Assembly: GCF_003342675.1 (NCBI RefSeq)
Contig: NZ_CP031148.1
Location: forward strand, 806,001 to 870,000
DNA from: Haloplanus rubicundus
Lineage (GTDB): Archaea > Halobacteriota > Halobacteria > Halobacteriales > Haloferacaceae
DNA length: 64,000 nucleotides
Direction: 5' to 3'
This document shows positions 49,509 through 58,834 of this stretch, one piece after another. A model generated the notes under the pieces. It ran no database searches, was not told where the DNA came from, and worked only from the letters and a program-made list of their open reading frames with translations. Each line of letters starts with the position of its first letter. Positions within the stretch are counted from its first letter, which is position 1. The position numbers and the translations under genes are program-made.

Positions 49509-50486
49509 ATGACGGACGCAGGGACCCCGCAACCGGAATCCGACGACATCGAGGCGACGGACGGCCACGCCCCGCTGTCGGTGTCGGCGGCCGCGACGCT
49601 CACCGACCGCATCATCGAGAACGTCGAGGAGGTGATCGTCGGCCAACACGACGCCGTCGAGCACATCCTCGTCGCGATGCTCGCCCGCGGCCACCTCCTC
49701 CTCGAAGACGTGCCCGGCGTCGGCAAGACGGTGCTGGGCCGGGCCGTCGCCACCTCCGTCGACTGCTCGTTCAAGCGCGTCCAGTTCACGCCCGACCTCC
49801 TCCCCTCGGACGTGACGGGCGTCAACGTGTTCAACCAGAAGACCCGGGAGTTCGAGTTCCGTTCCGGCCCCCTCTTCGCGAACGTCGTCCTCGGCGACGA
49901 GATCAACCGTGCGCCGCCGAAGACCCAGGCCGCCCTGCTAGAGGCGATGGCCGAAGAGCAGGTGACCGTCGACGGCGAGACGCGTGCCCTCCCGAACCCC
50001 TTCACCGTCATCGCGACGCAGAACGACGTGGAGCCCGGCCGCACCTACGATCTGCCGATGGCGGAGATCGACCGCTTCATGAAGAAACTCCGCCTCGGCT
50101 ACCCGAGCGAGGACGAGGAGACGGCGCTGCTCCAGCGGGTGGCGGGCGAACACCCCATCGACTCGCTGGAGCCGGTCGCGACTCTCGACGACCTGCGCGG
50201 CGCCCGCGCGACGGTGGCGAACGTCACGCTGAGCGAACCCGTCCGCCGATACGTCTCGCGGCTGGCGGCCCACACTCGCGAGAACGCGGCCCTCGGCGTC
50301 AGCCCGCGGGGCGCCATCGCCCTCGTCCGCGCCGGGCAGGCGCGGGCCGTCCTCGACGGCCGCGACTACGTGATTCCCGACGACGTCCAGACCGAGGCAC
50401 CGAGCGTCTGGAGCCACCGCATCGACGCGGACCGCGCCGGCTCGGTCGTCGTCGAGGCCGCGCTGGGGGCGGTCCCGGTCGAGTGA
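49509..50486 (+). CDS. MoxR family AAA+ ATPase
   Basis: A 325-aa MoxR ATPase. Walker A is D-V-P-G-V-G-K-T near residue 71. Walker B is V-V-L-G-D-E-I-N-R-A near 124, followed by P-P-K-T-Q-A-A-L-L-E-A-M. Sensor 1 (A-T-Q-N-D) and the C-terminal sensor 2 Arg region are seen. It acts as a chaperone-like ATPase with DUF58/VWA partners. The DUF58 gene begins 1 bp after its stop: a conserved MoxR-DUF58-transglutaminase operon. Confidence 0.95.
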   Translation: MTDAGTPQPESDDIEATDGHAPLSVSAAATLTDRIIENVEEVIVGQHDAVEHILVAMLARGHLLLEDVPGVGKTVLGRAVATSVDCSFKRVQFTPDLLPSDVTGVNVFNQKTREFEFRSGPLFANVVLGDEINRAPPKTQAALLEAMAEEQVTVDGETRALPNPFTVIATQNDVEPGRTYDLPMAEIDRFMKKLRLGYPSEDEETALLQRVAGEHPIDSLEPVATLDDLRGARATVANVTLSEPVRRYVSRLAAHTRENAALGVSPRGAIALVRAGQARAVLDGRDYVIPDDVQTEAPSVWSHRIDADRAGSVVVEAALGAVPVE

Positions 50487-50487
50487 G

Positions 50488-51549
50488 ATGCGCGGGATTC
50501 GACCGACGCGACGCGGTCTCGCCGCCGTCGCCGTCGCGGCCGTCGCCGTCGCCATGAGCCACACCTTCGGGCCGCGGTCGCTCGATGCCGTCGTCTTGCC
50601 CGTCGCCGTCGCCGTCGTCGCCGCGGGCGTCCAACTCGCCGTTCTCGATTCGCCGCAGGTCCACCGCACCACGCCGCCCCCCGGCGACCCCGGATCGACG
50701 GGCACCGTCTCGCTCGCCCTGACGGCCGAGACGCCCACCACCGCCACGGTCGAGGACCGCCTCCCGCCGGGTCTCGACGGCGACGCGCGGGGGACCGTCC
50801 TCGTCGGCGGCGACCCCCTCACTTACGCGGTGACCTACCGGGACCGTGGGGTCCACGAACTTGGCCCGGCGGTCGTCCACGCGCGGGACGTCCTCGGCCT
50901 CGCGCGGCGCACCTTCGTGACCGAGGGCCGAGCGTCGGTGCTCGTCTACCCCCGCGTCTACCACCCCTCGACGCCCGTCGCCGAACGGTTGCGGGCGCTG
51001 TCGACCCCCGCCGCCGCCGCCGAACGCGGTGCCTTCGACCACCTCCGTGAGTACACTCGGAGCGACTCGCTTCGCGACGTCCACTGGAAGTCGAGCGCGA
51101 AGCGCGACGACCTCGTCGTCCAGGAGTTCGTCGACGACGGCGACGTGCCGACGGTGACGGTGGCAGCGAGCGCCGACTCGGGGCACGCCGACCGGATGGC
51201 CGAGGCGGCCGCCACCGTCGGCTACGCCCTCCTCGCCGAGGGGGCGTCCGTCGCCCTCGTCACGCCTACCGGCCGGGTGACGCTGACGCCGGGTGAGACC
51301 GACCGCCTGCTCACCCACCTCGCCCGCGTCGGCGCCGGTCACGTGACCGACCGCGACGCCGACGTCGTCGTCCACGCGGGTGTCCCGGACGAGGAGCGCT
51401 CGGCTGGCGACGCCCGGACGACGCTCCGTATCGACGGTGAGACGCTGGCGTTCGATCCCGGGCGGCGTCGGTCGCTGGGGTTGGACGGTGACGACGAGAG
51501 CGACGGTCACGCCCGCGCGGCCGACGCCACGCTGGAGGTGGTCGCGTGA
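50488..51549 (+). CDS. DUF58 family protein
   Basis: A 353-aa membrane protein. Two N-terminal helices (residues about 10-50) are followed by a beta-rich extracellular or periplasmic-like region and the DUF58 core G-A-F-D-H-L-R-E-Y near residue 183, then D-V-H-W-K-S-S-A-K-R-D-D-L near 199. A VWA-like fold ends the protein. Partner of MoxR. The stop overlaps the next start by 4 bp. Confidence 0.93.
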   Translation: MRGIRPTRRGLAAVAVAAVAVAMSHTFGPRSLDAVVLPVAVAVVAAGVQLAVLDSPQVHRTTPPPGDPGSTGTVSLALTAETPTTATVEDRLPPGLDGDARGTVLVGGDPLTYAVTYRDRGVHELGPAVVHARDVLGLARRTFVTEGRASVLVYPRVYHPSTPVAERLRALSTPAAAAERGAFDHLREYTRSDSLRDVHWKSSAKRDDLVVQEFVDDGDVPTVTVAASADSGHADRMAEAAATVGYALLAEGASVALVTPTGRVTLTPGETDRLLTHLARVGAGHVTDRDADVVVHAGVPDEERSAGDARTTLRIDGETLAFDPGRRRSLGLDGDDESDGHARAADATLEVVA

Positions 51550-53729
51550 GCGCCGACACCGAGCGGTCCCGCCTCTTGCCGGTCACCCTCACCGCGGAGT
51601 TCCGACTCGTCACGTTCGCCGCTCTCGCCGCCCTCACCGTCTCCTACGGTCGGGTCCTCTATCACGTGACGGACGTGGTCGGCGGCGCGCGACTCATGCT
51701 GGCGGTGCTTCTCGGATCGGCGACGCTCGCCGTCGTCGTCGGTCGGGTGCTCCGGGTGCGGACGGCGGTGTTTCTGACGCTCCTGCTCCTCGGCGGCGGC
51801 GTGACGGTCTATTTCCTCTCGGTGCCCGCGAGCCAGCGGGCGCTCATCTCACCGCCTCGACTGCTCTCCGATACGGTCGCCCTGCTCACCGGGCTGTCGG
51901 TGCTTCGGCTGACGCAGGCGAACGTCTGGGCGCTGTCGATTGCGCCCGCCCCCGTCTTCCTCTCGTGGTATCTGGCGGTCCGCCGGCGCTACGTCGGGAG
52001 CGTCGTCGTCGGCGGCGCGGCGCTCGGGTTCCTCGTTCTGACCGGCGACGCCGGGACGTACACGACGCTCGCGGGGGTCGTCGGCGCCGCCGGCGTCGTC
52101 GGCTTCGGGACGCTCGACCGCTACGGGGGAACGGGCGCGCAGGTGGACACGCTCGTCATCCTCCTCGTGGCGATGGTGGTGGTCGCGGCGACGCTCTCCA
52201 TCGCGCCGACGACGCGGACGGGACCGGTCCTGCCGGACCGCACCTCGCCGACCGGCGTGGCGAGTTTCGTCGACTCCGGCGACAACGTTCGGGTCGTCGG
52301 CACCATCCGCCTCTCGCCGCAGGTGCAGTTCACGGTCCAGAGTCCCACGGAGTCGTACTGGACGACGGCGACGTACGACCGCTACACCGGCTCGGGGTGG
52401 GTGCGCTCCGGCGACACCGACCCGTACGTCGGGCGGTTACGCGGCCCACCGGGCGGCGGGCGGGCACTCGGGCAGACCGTCACCGCCGAGACGGAACTCG
52501 GGGCGATGCCGGCGGCGTGGCGTCCGGTCCGGGTCGAGGGACTCCTGGCCAACCGCATCCGCGTCACGTCCCAGGGGAGCGTCCGCCCGACGACGACCCT
52601 CGACCCCGGCGAGTCGTACACGGTGACGAGTCGCGTCGTCGACGCCCCGCCGGAGGAACTCCGGTCCGCCGGCACCGACTACCCGGAGGGGGTCGTCGAG
52701 CGGTACACGCAACTCCCCGCGTCGACGCCGGACCGGGTCGGGGCACGGGCGGCGAACGTGACGGCCGCCGCGGACGCCGAGACGCCGTACGAGAAGGCGC
52801 TCGCTATCGAGGCGCATCTGGAGTCGAGCAAGCGCTACTCGCTGACCGTCGAGCGACCCGAAGGCGACGTGGCCGATGCCTTCCTCTTCGAGATGGACGC
52901 CGGCTACTGCACCTACTTCGCGACGACGATGGTGACGATGCTCCGCGCCGAGGGCGTCCCCGCACGGTTCGTCACCGGCTACACGCCCGGCGAACGCGTC
53001 GACGGCGAGTTCGTCGTCCGCGGTCTCGACTCCCACGCGTGGGTGCAGGTGTACGTCCCCGACGAGGGCTGGGTCCGCTTCGATCCGACGCCCGCCAGTC
53101 CCCGGGAGTCCGCGGAGCGCGCCCGCCTCTCCGAGGCCCGACAGAGCGGCGAACCCGGCGTCGACACCGAGAACTCCGGGTCGTCGACGCCGACGCCGAC
53201 GCCGACCGGCGGCGACGGGACGGCCGTCACCGACACGGCACAGGCGCCCACGGGGAACGTGTCGTTCGGCACCGGCGATTCGGGCGCCGTCGGCGGCACG
53301 GTCCCGCAGCGGACGACGATCGACGACGGGTACGAACTCCCGTCGACCGAGACGCTCGCGTTCTGGGGTATCGTCCTCGTCGGCGTCGGGGCCGCCGTCC
53401 GTCGCACCGGCGCCGGCGGCCGCGTGGTTCGGGCGGTGTGGCTCCGCCGGCGTGGGCCGCGACGGGACCCCGACGCCGACGCCGTGCGGGCGTTCGAGCG
53501 TCTCGTCTACCTGCTCGAACGGCAGGAGCGCCCGCGCCGCCCCGGCGAGACGCCGCGGGCGTTCGTCCGGAGCGTGACCGACGACGGCCGCGCGGCCCGC
53601 GTCCTCGCCACGTACGAACGCGCCCGGTACGGCGACGGGGTGGATCGGGTGGCCGCCGACGACGCGGCCGACGCCGTCGGCGAACTGGTTCGGGAACGGA
53701 CCCTGCCGACGCGGCCGTTCGTCGGGTGA
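51546..53729 (+). CDS. Membrane transglutaminase-like protein (DUF3488/DUF4129-type)
   Basis: A 727-aa protein. About seven helices in residues 15-225 (DUF3488-like) are followed by an external transglutaminase-like domain. Its Cys is in A-G-Y-C-T-Y-F-A-T-T near residue 456, its His in S-H-A-W-V-Q near 497, and its Asp in W-V-R-F-D-P-T-P near 511. A Ser/Thr/Pro linker leads to a late helix (about 605-620) and a cytoplasmic DUF4129-like end. A full Cys-His-Asp triad is present. Completes the MoxR-DUF58 operon. Confidence 0.92.
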   Translation: MSADTERSRLLPVTLTAEFRLVTFAALAALTVSYGRVLYHVTDVVGGARLMLAVLLGSATLAVVVGRVLRVRTAVFLTLLLLGGGVTVYFLSVPASQRALISPPRLLSDTVALLTGLSVLRLTQANVWALSIAPAPVFLSWYLAVRRRYVGSVVVGGAALGFLVLTGDAGTYTTLAGVVGAAGVVGFGTLDRYGGTGAQVDTLVILLVAMVVVAATLSIAPTTRTGPVLPDRTSPTGVASFVDSGDNVRVVGTIRLSPQVQFTVQSPTESYWTTATYDRYTGSGWVRSGDTDPYVGRLRGPPGGGRALGQTVTAETELGAMPAAWRPVRVEGLLANRIRVTSQGSVRPTTTLDPGESYTVTSRVVDAPPEELRSAGTDYPEGVVERYTQLPASTPDRVGARAANVTAAADAETPYEKALAIEAHLESSKRYSLTVERPEGDVADAFLFEMDAGYCTYFATTMVTMLRAEGVPARFVTGYTPGERVDGEFVVRGLDSHAWVQVYVPDEGWVRFDPTPASPRESAERARLSEARQSGEPGVDTENSGSSTPTPTPTGGDGTAVTDTAQAPTGNVSFGTGDSGAVGGTVPQRTTIDDGYELPSTETLAFWGIVLVGVGAAVRRTGAGGRVVRAVWLRRRGPRRDPDADAVRAFERLVYLLERQERPRRPGETPRAFVRSVTDDGRAARVLATYERARYGDGVDRVAADDAADAVGELVRERTLPTRPFVG

Positions 53730-53841
53730 GACGGACCGTCGCCACTGTTCACCGACCGTCGCCGACGACTGCCCTGGCGACCGCCAGTACTGACCGACGA
53801 CGATCCGTCCGAACCGCACCCCGCCCGGCATCCCGACACTG

Positions 53842-53848
53842 TTTAATA
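53842..53848 (+). promoter_or_regulatory. TATA-like box of sui1
   Basis: TTTAATA centred 30 bp before the ATG at 53875. It separates this housekeeping gene from the upstream transglutaminase operon. Confidence 0.5.
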
Positions 53849-53862
53849 GCCCCATCCAGTAG

Positions 53863-54168
<306 letters not shown>

Positions 54169-54178
54169 TCTAGCCACC

Positions 54179-54199
54179 CGCTCGTCGAGCGATTTTTTT
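54179..54199 (+). terminator. Hairpin plus T-run after sui1
   Basis: CGCTCG and CGAGCG (54179-54184/54186-54191) form a short stem, and seven T follow at 54193-54199. It is 10 bp past the sui1 stop and touches the rhodanese stop codon on the other strand. It would work as a poly-T terminator for sui1. Confidence 0.6.
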
Positions 54200-54551
54200 A
54201 GAACGGCGACTCCGGAGCCTCGCCGTCGTCTTCGGCTTCGGCTTCGAGGTCGCCACCCCACGCGTCCAGTCCGCCAGCCATGCTCTCGACGCGTGCGTCC
54301 TTCGTCCCCTCGTAGGAGCCGATGAGTCGGGCGGCTTGGACGCTCGCCTTGCCGTGCGGACAGACGGTGACGATGTGGTCGGCGTCGGCGAACTCCTCGA
54401 CGCGATTCGGCAGTTCGCCGAACGGCACGTTCTCGCTGCCGGGGATGTGCCCGCGGGCGAACTCGCCCGGCGACCGGATGTCGACGATGCGTGGGCGGTC
54501 CTCGTCGTCCAGCAGCGCTTCGACCTCCTCGACCGAAATTTCGCCGTCCAT
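54198..54551 (-). CDS. Rhodanese domain protein
   Basis: A 117-aa single rhodanese domain. R-I-V-D-I-R-S-P-G-E-F-A-R-G-H-I-P-G-S near residue 21-39 and the active-site Cys loop V-C-P-H-G-K-A-S near 64-71 are present, with the Cys nucleophile intact. Sulfur transfer from thiosulfate or persulfides is expected, but the acceptor is unknown. The start is chosen as M-D-G-E-I, about 25 bp downstream of a TATA-like CTTATT. Confidence 0.9.
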   Translation of the reverse strand: MDGEISVEEVEALLDDEDRPRIVDIRSPGEFARGHIPGSENVPFGELPNRVEEFADADHIVTVCPHGKASVQAARLIGSYEGTKDARVESMAGGLDAWGGDLEAEAEDDGEAPESPF

Positions 54552-54914
54552 ACCCGTCCAAGGGGCGTCGGGTGAATAAGCGTCCGGGTCTCGCCCTTGG
54601 AGGTGGCCCGACGCCTCCGAAAGGATCGTTGGCGGCGACGCCCCGATTACGTGCCGGCCGCGGTGATGAGACGGACCGTCGGCGGCGACGAGAGTGCTCC
54701 CGCCGTCGCGTCGGTCCCCTGCGTCGACATTGGGGATTCGTGCCCTCGTATTTCCCTTTGTATTAATCTCTTTACCCGGTCCCAATCCGTAACTGAACTC
54801 CGTTCGATTGGCCGGCTTCGACGTTCAATCAGCCGTTGATCGGATTCGTTGGCGTTCGAAACCGGTCGACTGCGCCCGGACGAGTCCCGTCGGCGTCCGG
54901 ACCGACGCGGCCAA
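54552..54914. other. 363-bp gap without a gene
   Basis: No convincing gene, tRNA or mobile element is seen between the rhodanese start and the DUF547 stop. The first 64 bp hold two interleaved inverted repeats: CCAAGGG/CCCTTGG (54558-54564/54594-54600) and GGCGTCGGG/CCCGACGCC (54564-54572/54607-54615). The rhodanese promoter lies between their left arms and right arms. The rest has an AT-rich patch (about 54745-54775) but no structure I can name. Confidence 0.6.
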
Positions 54915-55652
54915 TCAGTCCACGAACTTCCCGGGCGCCTTCGACCAGTCCCACGCCCGGTACCGGAGCGACGGCGTCGCGTCCTCGGGGACCACCCCGT
55001 GGGTCCGGAGGAGCCGCCTGATCCCCGTCCCGCCACCGAAGTCGCCGCGGAACCACAGGCACACCCGCGGGACGCGGACGACGTCCCGGTCGGCGTCGTA
55101 GGTGACGGTGGCGTCGAGATACGTCCGGGTCGACAGGTCAAGCTGGTCGTCGACGGACGCGGGGTCGTACGCCCTGATCGCCGGACAGCTCTCGGCCCCG
55201 CAGTTCAACGCGAAATGTATTCTGGGGTCACAGGCCGGGAGCCGGTAGCGGCGCTCGAACGACGTGACGAGGAGTTTCGGGAGATAGCCCAGTCCGTACT
55301 TCGAACGGCCGCCGCGGAGCACTCCGTTCTCGATGCGGTCGAGCGAGAGCCGGGCTCCGGCGACCGTGAGCGCCGGTCGGCCGAAGAACCTGACGAACCG
55401 CAGCGGGCTCTCGTATCGCTCCGGCTGTTCGTCGAGGAGCAACTGAGTGCCCGCGTTGTAACAGTTCAGCCAGAACGCGAGGGCGGTCGCTCGATCCGTC
55501 CGCACCCGCCGCAGGTCGTCGTCGTCGAGGGCCGCGAGCGCCGCGAGATACCGCTCCGTCGGCTCCCCCCGCTTGCAGGCGAGGAGTAGCCCCCGTGCGA
55601 GTGCCGTCGGCGAGTCGTCGCCAACGTCCGTCCCCACCCCGGCCGCATCCAT
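54915..55652 (-). CDS. DUF547 domain protein
   Basis: A 245-aa protein with the DUF547 core: A-F-W-L-N-C-Y-N-A near residue 61, L-D-R-I-E-N-G-V-L-R near 100, I-H-F-A-L-N-C-G-A-E-S-C-P near 145, and F-R-G-D-F-G near 206. These give the conserved Asn/His/Cys residues of this transglutaminase-like family of unknown function. No signal peptide is obvious from the chosen Met. Divergent from the radical SAM gene. Confidence 0.88.
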   Translation of the reverse strand: MDAAGVGTDVGDDSPTALARGLLLACKRGEPTERYLAALAALDDDDLRRVRTDRATALAFWLNCYNAGTQLLLDEQPERYESPLRFVRFFGRPALTVAGARLSLDRIENGVLRGGRSKYGLGYLPKLLVTSFERRYRLPACDPRIHFALNCGAESCPAIRAYDPASVDDQLDLSTRTYLDATVTYDADRDVVRVPRVCLWFRGDFGGGTGIRRLLRTHGVVPEDATPSLRYRAWDWSKAPGKFVD

Positions 55653-55768
55653 GGCTCCCGCTCCGCGCCGGCCGGGAAAAAGCGTTTGGCGCTTCGGCAC
55701 GCGGCCCGTCCATCGGCGGTCGCGCACAGCCACGACACCCTTTTGCGTGTGGTGTGCTCACACCGAAC

Positions 55769-57175
55769 GTGTCATCCGACGAACTCGCCACGACGACGAG
55801 TCTCTGTCCCGACTGTCTGGAGCCCGTGCCGGGACGATACGAACGGCGAGCGGAGGGGGTCTTCCTCACGCGCGAGTGCCCCGATCACGGGAGCGTCAGC
55901 CGTCAGGTCTGGGGATCGTTCGACCACTGGGAGTGGGCCGCGGAGTTCGGCCCCGACCCGGAACACGACGGCGGCGACCTGACCGTCGATCCCGACCACG
56001 CCTGCCTCGCAGTCGTCGAGGTGACCGACGACTGCAACCTCTCGTGTTCGTTCTGCTTCGCGAGTTCCGGCCCCGGCGGCGAGGGCCGGTCGACGGCCGA
56101 AATCGACGCCCTCCTCGACACCGTGGTCGAGGCGGGCGGTCGTCCCATCCAGTTCTCCGGCGGCGAGCCGACGGTCCGTGACGACCTCCCCGAACTCGTC
56201 ACCCGCGCCCGGGACCGGGGCATCGACCACGTCGAGGTCAACACCAACGGGACTCGGCTGGCGACCGAGGACGGCTACGCGCGGACGCTCGCCGACGCCG
56301 GCGTGACCGCGATCTACCTCCAGTTCGACGGCCTGACCGTCGACACTTACGAGCGCATCCGCGGGGTCGACCTCGTCGACGAGAAGCGGGACGCCATCGA
56401 CGCCTGCCGGGCGGCCGACCTCCCTGTGGTCCTCGTCCCGACCGTCGTCCCCGGCGTCAACGACGACGAAATGGGCGATATCGTCCGGTTCGCGCTCGAC
56501 AACCGCGACGTGATCCGCTCGGTCAACTTCCAGCCGGTGGCCCACTTCGGCCGCTACGACCAGCACGAGGGGCGGTACGCCATCGACGACGCCACGCGAC
56601 AGCTAGCCGAGCAGATCGAATCGCTCGACCCCCGCGACATGCTCCCCGCGCCCTGCTGTTCGGCGTACTGTCAGATCGGGACCGCGTTCGTGCCACGGGA
56701 GGCCGACGTTGGCGAGGATAGCGACGACGGCCGTGGAGCCGACGGCGACGACTTCCCCTTCGTCCCCCTCACCCAGTTCGTCGACGACCGCCTGTGGGAC
56801 ACCCTCTCCGGCCTGGTCGACGAGGGCGACTACATGGAACTGCTCGCCGGGACGGCGGCCGGACAGAAGTGGGCCTGCAAGACAGCCAGCTGCTGTGGCG
56901 TCGACGCGGGCGGCGTCGCCGACCTGTTCGACGAGGTGGTGGCCGTCTCCTTCACCGGCTTCATGGACGCCGACGCCGCGGACGTGAACCGCCTGAGCAA
57001 CTGCTGTATCTCCGTGCCGACGACGGACGGCGACCTCGTCCCTTTCTGTGGCTACAACATGACGACGACGGACGGCGACTACGCGCTCCGGAACCGCAAC
57101 GGCTGGGGCGGCCGCGAGACGGTCGACGGCGGTCGAGCCACGGAGCCGACCACGGACGGCGGGGCGTCCCGATGA
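55769..57175 (+). CDS. Radical SAM protein, Tes/MJ0619-like (tetraether-synthase family)
   Basis: A 468-aa radical SAM enzyme. Its N-terminus has a rubredoxin-like knuckle, C13-P-D-C16 and C37-P-D-H40, then the radical SAM C-x3-C-x2-C at C89, C93, C96. Q-F-S-G-G-E-P-T follows near residue 129. The C-terminal half adds C-C-S-A-Y-C, C-K-T-A-S-C-C, and N-C-C-I-S-V...F-C-G-Y-N, candidate ligands for further Fe-S clusters. This order matches the family of MJ0619, which includes the GDGT/macrocycle synthase Tes. GTG start. The methyltransferase start overlaps its end. Confidence 0.8.
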   Translation: MSSDELATTTSLCPDCLEPVPGRYERRAEGVFLTRECPDHGSVSRQVWGSFDHWEWAAEFGPDPEHDGGDLTVDPDHACLAVVEVTDDCNLSCSFCFASSGPGGEGRSTAEIDALLDTVVEAGGRPIQFSGGEPTVRDDLPELVTRARDRGIDHVEVNTNGTRLATEDGYARTLADAGVTAIYLQFDGLTVDTYERIRGVDLVDEKRDAIDACRAADLPVVLVPTVVPGVNDDEMGDIVRFALDNRDVIRSVNFQPVAHFGRYDQHEGRYAIDDATRQLAEQIESLDPRDMLPAPCCSAYCQIGTAFVPREADVGEDSDDGRGADGDDFPFVPLTQFVDDRLWDTLSGLVDEGDYMELLAGTAAGQKWACKTASCCGVDAGGVADLFDEVVAVSFTGFMDADAADVNRLSNCCISVPTTDGDLVPFCGYNMTTTDGDYALRNRNGWGGRETVDGGRATEPTTDGGASR

Positions 57176-57885
57176 AGGGCCTCCTCGACGCCGCGCTCGC
57201 CGACCCGTGGCGGACGCTCGACACCCTGCTCGACGGACCGCTCCACCCGGGCGGACGGGCGGCCACCGAGCGACTGCTCGACCGCGCCGACGTGGGCACC
57301 GACACCCGGCTGCTGGAGGTGGGCTGTGGCGCCGGCGACGCCCTCTCGCTGGCGCGGGACCGCGGCGCCGACGCCGTGGGCCTCGACCCCGATCCGGCCA
57401 GCGATGCCGCCGCGAGTCGAACGATCCGCGGCGGCGCGACGGCGCTTCCCGTCCGCGACGACGCCGTCGACGTCGTCCTCGCCGAGTGTGTCCTCTGTCT
57501 GACCGACCTGCCGGCGGCGCTCGCCGAATGCCGGCGAGTCCTCCGTCCGGGCGGGCGACTCGCCGTCTCCGACGTGGTCATCGAGGGCGACGGGCCTGCG
57601 ATCCCCGACCGGGTCGCGGCGGCGCTCTGTCTCACCGGGGCGCGGAGCCGGGGCGACCTGACCGCGGCGCTCGACGAAGCGGGGTTCGCCGTCCGGGCGA
57701 CCCACGACCACCACGACGAACTGGTGGCGATGCGCGACCGAGTGCAGGAACGCGTCGACTACGACGCGCTGCTCGGGTTGCTGGGCGAGCGCGGGGAGCG
57801 GATTCGAACCGCCGTCGAGGACGTCGAGGCCGCCGTGGACGACGGGCGTATCGGTTACGTCTCCGTCGTCGCCCGCGCCGAGTAG
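57172..57885 (+). CDS. Class I SAM-dependent methyltransferase
   Basis: A 237-aa methyltransferase with motif I L-L-E-V-G-C-G-A-G-D-A near residue 46 and the acidic V-G-L-D-P-D near 69. V-V-L-A-E-C-V-L-C-L near 100 and the post-motif R-V-L-R-P-G-G-R-L near 120 follow. It starts inside the stop of the radical SAM gene (ATGA), so they are probably translated together. It may act on the same substrate. Substrate unknown. Confidence 0.8.
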   Translation: MKGLLDAALADPWRTLDTLLDGPLHPGGRAATERLLDRADVGTDTRLLEVGCGAGDALSLARDRGADAVGLDPDPASDAAASRTIRGGATALPVRDDAVDVVLAECVLCLTDLPAALAECRRVLRPGGRLAVSDVVIEGDGPAIPDRVAAALCLTGARSRGDLTAALDEAGFAVRATHDHHDELVAMRDRVQERVDYDALLGLLGERGERIRTAVEDVEAAVDDGRIGYVSVVARAE

Positions 57886-57948
57886 GTCGTCAGCGTCCCG
57901 TCCCGTCCCGTTCGGAACTGTATTGCGTCCGCGTCACCGAGGGGACGC

Positions 57949-58440
57949 ATGCCCGACGCCCAGGAGTTCTCGCTGCCCAACGTCGGCCCCGGTCCCGATC
58001 CGTTCACGTTCAACGCGCTCCCCGACGACGTGGCCTTCGTCGTCCTCCTCTTCCAGCGCGATTACTACTGTACCAACTGCCGGAGCCAGGTGCAGACCGT
58101 GGCCGAGCGGATCGACGACTTCCGTGCCCGCGACGCGACGCCCGTCTCGATCCTCCCCGAACCGGTCGACCGGGCCGCGGAGTGGCAGGACCGGTACGAC
58201 CTCCCCTACCCGCTCCTGGCCGATCCGGACGCCGAGGTGTCGGACGCGTACGATCAGCCCGTGCGGTTCGGCCTGCTCGGGCGGTTCAGCGACTTCCTCG
58301 GGCGGATGCCCGAGGTGGTGATCCTCGACAGACGGGCCGACCCGCCGTCGATAGCCTACGTCCACCAGGGGCGGTCGACGTTCGACCGCCCCTCGGTCGA
58401 CGACCTGCTCGCGGAACTAGACGCGCTTCAGGAGGCGTGA
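57949..58440 (+). CDS. Peroxiredoxin-like (AhpC/TSA superfamily) protein
   Basis: A 163-aa thioredoxin-fold protein of the redoxin superfamily. F-V-V-L-L-F-Q-R-D-Y-Y-C-T-N-C-R-S has a C-T-N-C pair at the usual peroxidatic region near residue 41-44. Y-P-L-L-A-D-P-D near 83 and the I-L-D-R-R strand near 123 fit peroxiredoxin order. The first Cys takes the place of the peroxidatic Cys. It is the third gene after the Tes-like protein, with 63 bp between. Confidence 0.8.
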   Translation: MPDAQEFSLPNVGPGPDPFTFNALPDDVAFVVLLFQRDYYCTNCRSQVQTVAERIDDFRARDATPVSILPEPVDRAAEWQDRYDLPYPLLADPDAEVSDAYDQPVRFGLLGRFSDFLGRMPEVVILDRRADPPSIAYVHQGRSTFDRPSVDDLLAELDALQEA

Positions 58441-58449
58441 CGGTTACGA

Positions 58450-58641
58450 TTACTTATTGCAGGGACAGCACTTCGACTCGACGCGCTCGCGCACCGTCCC
58501 CGCGATGAACCCGCTCGCACCGCCGAAGCCGGCGCCGATGCCTGCCCCGACCGGCCCGAGTGGACTGCCGATGGCCGCGCCGACGGCCGCGCCCGCCGCC
58601 GCCCCGTTTTTCGCGTGGTTTCGTTTCTTGCGTGGGAACAT
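58450..58641 (-). CDS. Small glycine-zipper membrane protein
   Basis: A 63-aa protein. K-N-G-A-A-A-G-A-A-V-G-A-A-I-G-S-P-L-G-P-V-G is a Gly/Ala zipper at about residues 11-32, followed by G-I-G-A-G-F-G-G-A-S-G-F. The C-terminus is C-C-P-C, which may bind metal or a lipid. Such proteins insert in membranes or assemble. A TATA-like CTTTTG is 27 bp upstream. Unknown role. Confidence 0.65.
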   Translation of the reverse strand: MFPRKKRNHAKNGAAAGAAVGAAIGSPLGPVGAGIGAGFGGASGFIAGTVRERVESKCCPCNK

Positions 58642-58834
58642 CGAACGGGGTTACGGTTTGGTCGACAAAAGCCTGCCCCCGCCGGCGAGTCGACTCCCGG
58701 CTCCCCGGTTGCGAGGGCCGACGAACTCGGTCGTGATACTCGCGCCCTCGAACGCTGGACGTCCCCGCGTCATCGTTCCTACGATCTGATAATCGGGCGC
58801 GGGATTTGTTCGCCTCCACCGTGACCGGGCGGAT

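Noticed and set aside
54647-55141. Open frame over the 54.6-54.9 kb gap and the end of the DUF547 gene
   Set aside because: It mostly overlaps DUF547 in another frame and has an Arg/Ser/Thr-rich shadow composition.
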